DNA of 64,000 nt from Tritrichomonas musculus (Eukaryota > Parabasalia > Tritrichomonadida > Tritrichomonadidae), in NCBI GenBank assembly GCA_039105265.1, contig JAPFFF010000030.1, positions 868,001 through 932,000 of the forward strand, read 5' to 3'. Below the pieces are notes generated by a model. It did not search any database, was not told where the DNA came from, and saw only the letters and a list, made by a program, of their open reading frames with translations. The position numbers and the translations under genes are program-made. Below, in pieces: positions 57,797 to 64,000 of this stretch; the first letter of the stretch is position 1, and each line of letters begins with the position of its first letter.

Positions 57797-60700
57797 ATGG
57801 ATATCAATGAATATTTATCTAAAATGGAAGTTTTACAACAAGCTTTGATATCATTTATAGATAGCGAAAGCGAAATGGAAGAAAATTTTCAGATTTTATT
57901 ACAAATATTTGAAGATCATAAAATACGGGACGATAGAAATGAATTAAAATTATTCTTTAAATTGATAACCAAAATATCGAACCATTTTTATCGCCCACGG
58001 AATTTTTTCGAGAAAATTGAGAAAATTATACTTCTTTTTAAGAAAGAAATCATCGAAAAGTTCAGCCAAACCGAAATTTTTGATCTTTTTAAGAATAACA
58101 AACGAATTCTTCTATTTTTATTTAATGAGAAGATCATTTCTATGAATCAAACAATTGCAGATATAATGAGAAGCAATAAATATCGATATGCCAATTATCC
58201 TCAGTATTTTGCGCCTGAAATTCGACCTTTTTTTACCGAAGAAGAAAAAGATCCATCACACAGAGGAGAGAAACTTTTTGAACAGATAACAAAAGAACTA
58301 CCAAATGATTTTGATGAGAAAAGAAAAAAAGGTGAAAACGATGATTTTGTTTGCGAAATGATTAGAAAAGATCAAATTGATGAATTTATTGCATTTGTTA
58401 ATCGAACAAATCTTTCGTTACAATCAGTTGCAGCCAAATCGATATATGAAACAAATTCTTATTTAAATAACAAGGTAAAATATGTAACTCGATATACATT
58501 TCATCCAACATTAATTGAATATGCAGCTTTTTTTGGATCATTTCAAATATTTAAATATTTGTTTTTGAATGGTGCAAAAATTGATAGAGATTTTTTTCAT
58601 TATGCAATTCATGGAAATAATCCTGAATTATTTGATTTTCTTGAAAAAAATGATTTATTAAGAAATTGTTATTCTTTTACATCTTTACTTGCATTTGCAA
58701 TCAAATGCCATCACAATGAAATGGCAAATTATATATTGAAAAAATATTTGATTGAAATTCCTGATAACCAAAAAGAGTATGTAACAATCGAAAGCATCAA
58801 AACATATAATTTCTCTTTTATTCAAAATAATGTGATGAATTTAAATATTTTTTATAATTTGTGCAAATATGATTACGCTGTTATCGTTGAATATCTTTTG
58901 CAAAATAAAATAGATTTTGATATAAATAAGACCTTAATTTTTAATATAATAATTTAATGAAATTCTTAAAACAATTGTTATTAATTTCATTTGCAATAAT
59001 TTTTTTACATCCAGTTTAAAATTTGTCATATTTAATCTCATTCCAAAATCGTCATTTAATCCCATTTTTAGTCTTTTTTTTAAATAAAATTTGATTTGCA
59101 TTTAACAAAACTCCTTTATTTATTGCAATTGAAAGAGGCAATACTGATATCGTCGAAAATCTACTCAAATATCCCAATATTGATATAAATGCTATTAGTG
59201 TTTTAAAAAATTATTTTTTTAAATAAAATTTAATAATTTAAGCCTTTAATCACATTAAAATTTATTTTTTTAAATAATGAATCAATTTTAAATTTGCTAA
59301 TCTAATGGAATTTCATTTCTTTCATTTGAATTACATTTCAAATCCACCAAATTAATTTCATTTTTAATCAAATCATTTAATTACATTTTCTTATAATAAT
59401 TTAAATGAAATTTTAAGATATTTTTTTTTATACAATTAAATAATTTATTTTATAAATCTATTTTATCTTTGGCGGTTGAAGAAGATCAACCTAAAATAGT
59501 TCAACTTTTGGTATCATCTCCAAATATTGATGTTAACATACCACGAATTAAAAATAATTTTTTTATCGAGTTTTTTTTTTTCGTTTAAAATTCAATTTAT
59601 AACTTTATTTTTCAATTTCATTTTAAAACAAATATTTCAATATAATTTCAATATTGATTTTTCAATGAAATTTTGATCAATTTAATAAATTCAATTTATG
59701 ATATCTCTTTTGATGTAATTTCAAAACCAAAGTGTTAATTCAATTTTAATAACAAATAAATTAATGATGTTTGAATTTATTTATTTTAATTCAATTTTAA
59801 AAAGGTTTTTTTAATGATATTAAAAAATTACAATTCAATTCAATTTTAATTGATTTTTAAAATGACGTTAAAATTTTTTTCATTTTAATGACATTTGATT
59901 AAAAAAATATTTAATCATATTTAATAATTTGTAATTCACTATATTTATATTATCTTTTTAAATGAAATCAATAATATATATTTTAATGAAATTAGAATCA
60001 AGAATATTTATATAATTTTTAATATCATATTTTTAATGAAATTTTTTAAAAAATATATTTATAATGTTACATTTATATTTTAAAAAAATTTCATTATATT
60101 TTTTGTATAGAACTCCATTACAAATTGCAGTCGAAAAAGGTATTCCTGAGATTGTTAAAATTTTATTGACAAATTCAAATATTAATGTCAATTCTCATTT
60201 CATTTTTAAACATAATATTTTTTATTCAATTCAAATAACACATTTTTAGATAAAATTTAATATATTGTTGATTTAATGACATTTATAAATAAATTTTTCA
60301 ATAAAATTTTTTCAACAAATTTTAATTACATTTTAAATAATTTTTTGAATAATGTTTATTTCAACTTTCAACATAGATCTATTATATCATGCAGTTCAAA
60401 ATGAAAATATAGAAATTGTTAAATTATTAGCATCTCACAATGATATTGATATTAACTTCAAAAATATTTCAATTATATTTTTTACACCATTTTTATTAAA
60501 ATATTTAGATTTCGTTTAAAATTCAATAGTTTTAATTCAATTTCAATTTAAATAATTGAATAAAATTTCAAAAAATATTTCTAGTAGCATTTATACTTCA
60601 TTTTTAATTTCATTCATAATGAATTCTTTAAATCATGTTTATTAATATATTTATTAATACAATTACTAATGATTATTTTATTAATAAAGTTTCTAATTAA

Positions 60701-63700
60701 TTTTTTTTTATCAAATTTAGTATTAATTTTTTAACGTAATTAAAAGTACAAATATTAATTATATTTTATTTTATTATTTAAATGGAATTCAATTAATTTA
60801 TTTTAATGGAATTAATAAATAATAATTTCAATTTCGTTTCAATTATATTTTTTAAATTCTATTTTAATTCAAAATTTAAATTATATTTAAATAACATATT
60901 TTAATTCAATCTGAATTTAATCAATTTAATTACATTTCAAATAAAATATTTTTACCATATTTTTATTTAATATTTTTGTATGAAATTCCAAATTTATTTT
61001 TTTAATGAAATTTGGTTTTAGATTTTGATAAGACCTCTTTTTATGAAGCAGTTGAAAAAGGGAATATCGAAATCATTAAAATTTTATTGACAAATCCGAA
61101 AATTGATATTAATATTCCAATGATTATAATTGATAAATTCCAATGTGATTTCAAAACCATATTTTTGATGGAATTTATAGGCTGTATTTTTAAATTATAT
61201 TTTCAAGTTAATATATTTTTATAAAATTTTTTGAAAAAATTCAAATGAAGTTATATTTTAATTTTCAAAAGGTTTTATTTAGCTATTCTTAAGACACCAT
61301 TATATTTGGCAGTTGAAAATGAGAATATGGAAATCATTAATATTTTATTATCTCATCCAAATATTGATGTAAATACCAGATGTATTTCTAACTGTATATT
61401 TTATAGAATTTTTTTTTATTTCATTTAATACTATTTCATATTTTATTTTTCTAATTATATTTCAAATAATATAAAGTCATACCATATCAAAACACATTTT
61501 TAAACATAATTTTATTTAAAAATTAATACAATTCAAATCAAACCCTTAAATTATATTTCTCATTTAATTTTTTTTTGAAATTTCTAATTTACTATTTAAA
61601 TGAAATTCAAATATTTCAAATTTCATCAAATTTACAATAAAAATATTAAATACAATTTTATTTAATTAATTTAATAGAATCTCAAATTATAATATTTTTA
61701 ATAACATTTTTCATATTATTTTTTTTTTATCAAATTCTTTTTAATAAGTTTTTAATTTTATTTCATATTAGAATAATTAATAATATTAATCATTAAAATC
61801 TTTAATAAGATTTTGATTTAAATAATTCAATACAATTCAATAATTACTTTTAAATAAAATTTTATTGATTTTTAATTATATTTTATTATAATAATATTAA
61901 TGACATTAATATATTAAAAATTCATGAAATTAATATTCAATTATTAAATGAAATTATACGGATTTTTCAACAGAACTCCTTTATATCTTGCAGCAGAAAA
62001 AGGAAATGATGAAATTTTTCATAGTTTAATATTACACCCCGCAATTGAAGTTAATAAAATGAACATTTTATTTTTTTAATTTTATAGAATTAGATATTTA
62101 ATATTTTATTATGTTTTAGTTTTGATATATTATAAAATTATAAATCAACATAAATAATCACATTTAAAATAATATATTATAATACAATTTTGCATAACTA
62201 AAATTTAATTACATTTAAAACTACTATTTAAATACAATTTTTAATTGATTTTATTAACAGAATATCAATTTAAATTAATTAATGTCATTTCAACATAATC
62301 ATTTCAATAACATTTGAAAACATTTTATTTAAATAATATTTTTTATATAAATAATTAAATAATGTTATAAGTAAAATATTTTTGAAATTCCAAATGTTAT
62401 GGTTTGATAAAATTTCAAAAAATATTTTTAATGACATTTCTAAATTGAAAATTATACAAAATTACATCATTTGTATTCTTTTGATATTTTACTCAATATT
62501 TATCTAATAAAATTTTAAATTAATTGCATAAATGAAATTCAAATTTACTTATAAAATGAAATTAATCAAATTATTAAATGAAATTATATTGTTATAAATA
62601 ATGAAATTTCATTTATTTTTGAAATAAAACATTATTCTTTAATGCTGTCGAGAAAGGTTTAACGGAAACTGTTTCAAAATTACTATTAATTAATAATATT
62701 GATGTGAATATCCCGATAATTTTTTTTACATTTTTATAATATTCTGATAATTTTTTTTATTCAATTTTTATATAATATTATTTATATCATTTAATTTTTT
62801 TTTTTGATTTAATTTCACAAAAAAAATTTAATACAATTTCAAATCAATTTTGTTAATACAATTAAAAACATATATTTTTATATAATACCAAAAATATCTT
62901 TTTAATCACATTTAAAATCTAAAATATTCATTCAATTCATACATAAAAATATTAATCACATTTAAAAAAGAAATATTTTAACGTAATTCAAAAAAAATCA
63001 TTAATCCTATTTTAAAACAAATTTCAAATAAAATTTCATAAAATTTTCAATAATATTTCACTAAAATATTAAGATAATGTTTGAATATAAAAAAGTTTAA
63101 TATAATTTCTTAATGAATGCTTTTATATAATTTTAAAACAAATATTCTAATGGAGTTATTAATCAATATTATTTATGGAATCTAAAATTGACGATTTGCA
63201 TAAAATTGAAAAATCAATTTTATGTATAAAATTAAAAATATATTTTAATACCATTTTGAATTCAATATTTCAATTCAATTTTAAATAATTATTTCAATAA
63301 GATAATTTTATATACAATTTTCCAATACAATTTTATTCAAATATTTAAATAAAATTTGAATTTATTTATTAAATCAAATTACAAATTTAAATATTTGAAT
63401 GAAATTTTTATAATCGTTTTTCAATATAATTTCAAATTATATTTCAACAGAATTCATATATAAATTTTTATGAAATTTGATATTTTTTTATATCAAACTC
63501 CATTATATAGGGCAGTTGAAAATAAGAATTGTGAAATGGTCCGCCTTATTCTATCATACCCGTCTGTTGATGTTAATATTATGAGCATTTACGACAATTT
63601 TTTAATTTTATAAAATTCAAAAAAATAATTTATTATTAATTATGTTCCATGATTAAAATTTGAATTCAATTTTAATTACAAAAAATTCAATAGAATTTAT

Positions 63701-64000
63701 TATTCAATTTTTCAATTCAATTTGAAATTGAATCAATTGAATCAAATTTCATACTCAATGTTTTCATAAAGTTCCTAATTTTCAATTTTAATGCAATTTT
63801 AATTTTTTTTCTGATAAGATTTTTATTGTTAACTATTTATGCAATTCATATAAAAAATTCAATCAAATTCAAAATCAATATTATTTAATTTAAAATCTCC
63901 ATTGCACACTGCTGTTATTAATAATGATATTAAAATAATTCAAGCTTTACTGGAAAATAATAGAATTAATGCCAAAATAAAAGACGAAATACATTCATAG
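57797..64000 (+). CDS. DUF3447/ankyrin gene with ten spaced ankyrin-repeat blocks
   Basis: The first block (57797 to about 58939; open to 58957) encodes the DUF3447-type N-terminal domain (MDINEYLSKMEVLQQALISF...) and the first degenerate ankyrin repeats (FHPTLIEYAAFFGSFQIFKYLFL). Ten further blocks follow, each one classical repeat of the type KTPLYLAVENENMEIINILL..PNIDVN...I. They lie at 59107-59202, 59454-59549, 60109-60204, 60373-60468, 61030-61125, 61291-61386, 61972-62067, 62626-62721, 63494-63589 and 63893-64000. The last ends in TAG at the final base of the window. Counted from the Lys/Arg position to the Ile/Val after DVNxxx, blocks 1-9 are all 96 nt. Spacers are 157-772 bp, AT-rich and full of stops. 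Whether they are introns is unclear. Confidence 0.75.
58940..59106. other. Spacer 1 of the ankyrin gene (candidate intron)
   Basis: 167 AT-rich bases between the long first block and repeat block 1. They start right after the Ile codon ending DINKTLI. No GT at the boundary and no AG directly before block 1. Confidence 0.5.
59203..63892. other. Spacers 2-10 of the ankyrin gene
   Basis: The nine gaps between blocks are about 251, 559, 168, 561, 165, 585, 558, 772 and 303 bases. They are rich in ATTTTAATTCAATTT-like phrases and contain stops in all frames. Blocks 3, 4, 5, 6 and 7 are preceded by T-rich DNA ending in AG (e.g. TTTTCAACAG, TTTTGTATAG, TTTATTTAG), as an acceptor would be. The others are not. 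Left borders follow an ATT or GTT codon without a shared GT donor. Confidence 0.5.

Noticed and set aside
61012-61224. Independent 70-residue gene
   Set aside because: Only the ankyrin block part is conserved; it is one block of the larger ankyrin gene.

Overview
The window looks like nuclear DNA of a parabasalid protist, most likely Tritrichomonas (T. foetus-like). The evidence is the very AT-rich intergenic DNA, BspA-type leucine-rich-repeat proteins, DUF3447-type ankyrin proteins, stand-alone RCC1 proteins, kinase-rich coding content and a large Polinton/Maverick element. The species name is an inference; no rRNA or other strong species marker is present.

Bases 1 to about 22,255 are a GC-richer Polinton/Maverick whose left end lies outside the window. 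Its visible parts are a protein-primed family B DNA polymerase carrying an HNH module, a fibre-like protein, a very large modular protein, several small proteins, a retroviral-type integrase, a double-jelly-roll major capsid protein, a small basic partner beside it and a packaging ATPase. The genes are tightly packed, with gaps of tens of bases and 4-base overlaps. The visible part looks whole. It abuts the polymerase gene of a second, different Polinton-like element (about 22,256 to 25,096), which it appears to have entered.

From about 25.1 kb onward the DNA is host-like and much poorer in GC. In order it holds a small unknown gene with a frame break, two small low-complexity genes, a tract of decayed repeats, an HSP70 ATPase domain fused to a protein kinase, a scrambled actin pseudogene, a BspA-like protein with a long charged coiled coil, a small helical protein, an extended short-chain dehydrogenase (epimerase-like) gene split by a 1.7-kb inverted-repeat element with 8-base target duplications, a tRNA-Pro(TGG), an RCC1/coiled-coil protein, and a secreted repeat protein ending in a papain-like NC..HF domain. 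After about 3 kb of repeats and palindromic elements come another BspA-like protein, a DUF3447 protein, a small basic protein, a caspase-fold protein with Arg at the expected catalytic His, a short RCC1 protein, and a DUF3447/ankyrin gene.

That last gene is the most unusual feature. After a continuous 5' part, its ankyrin repeats occur as ten separate blocks, nine of them exactly 96 nt by the same landmarks. AT-rich, stop-filled spacers of about 160-770 bp separate them, and the last block ends in a stop codon at the window's final base. The spacers lack a consistent GT donor. Either this is an unusual splicing architecture or a gene taken apart repeat by repeat.

The host genes do not form an operon or a single pathway. 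They are typical expanded trichomonad families (surface LRR, ankyrin, RCC1, kinase, caspase-like) in a repeat-rich neighbourhood.
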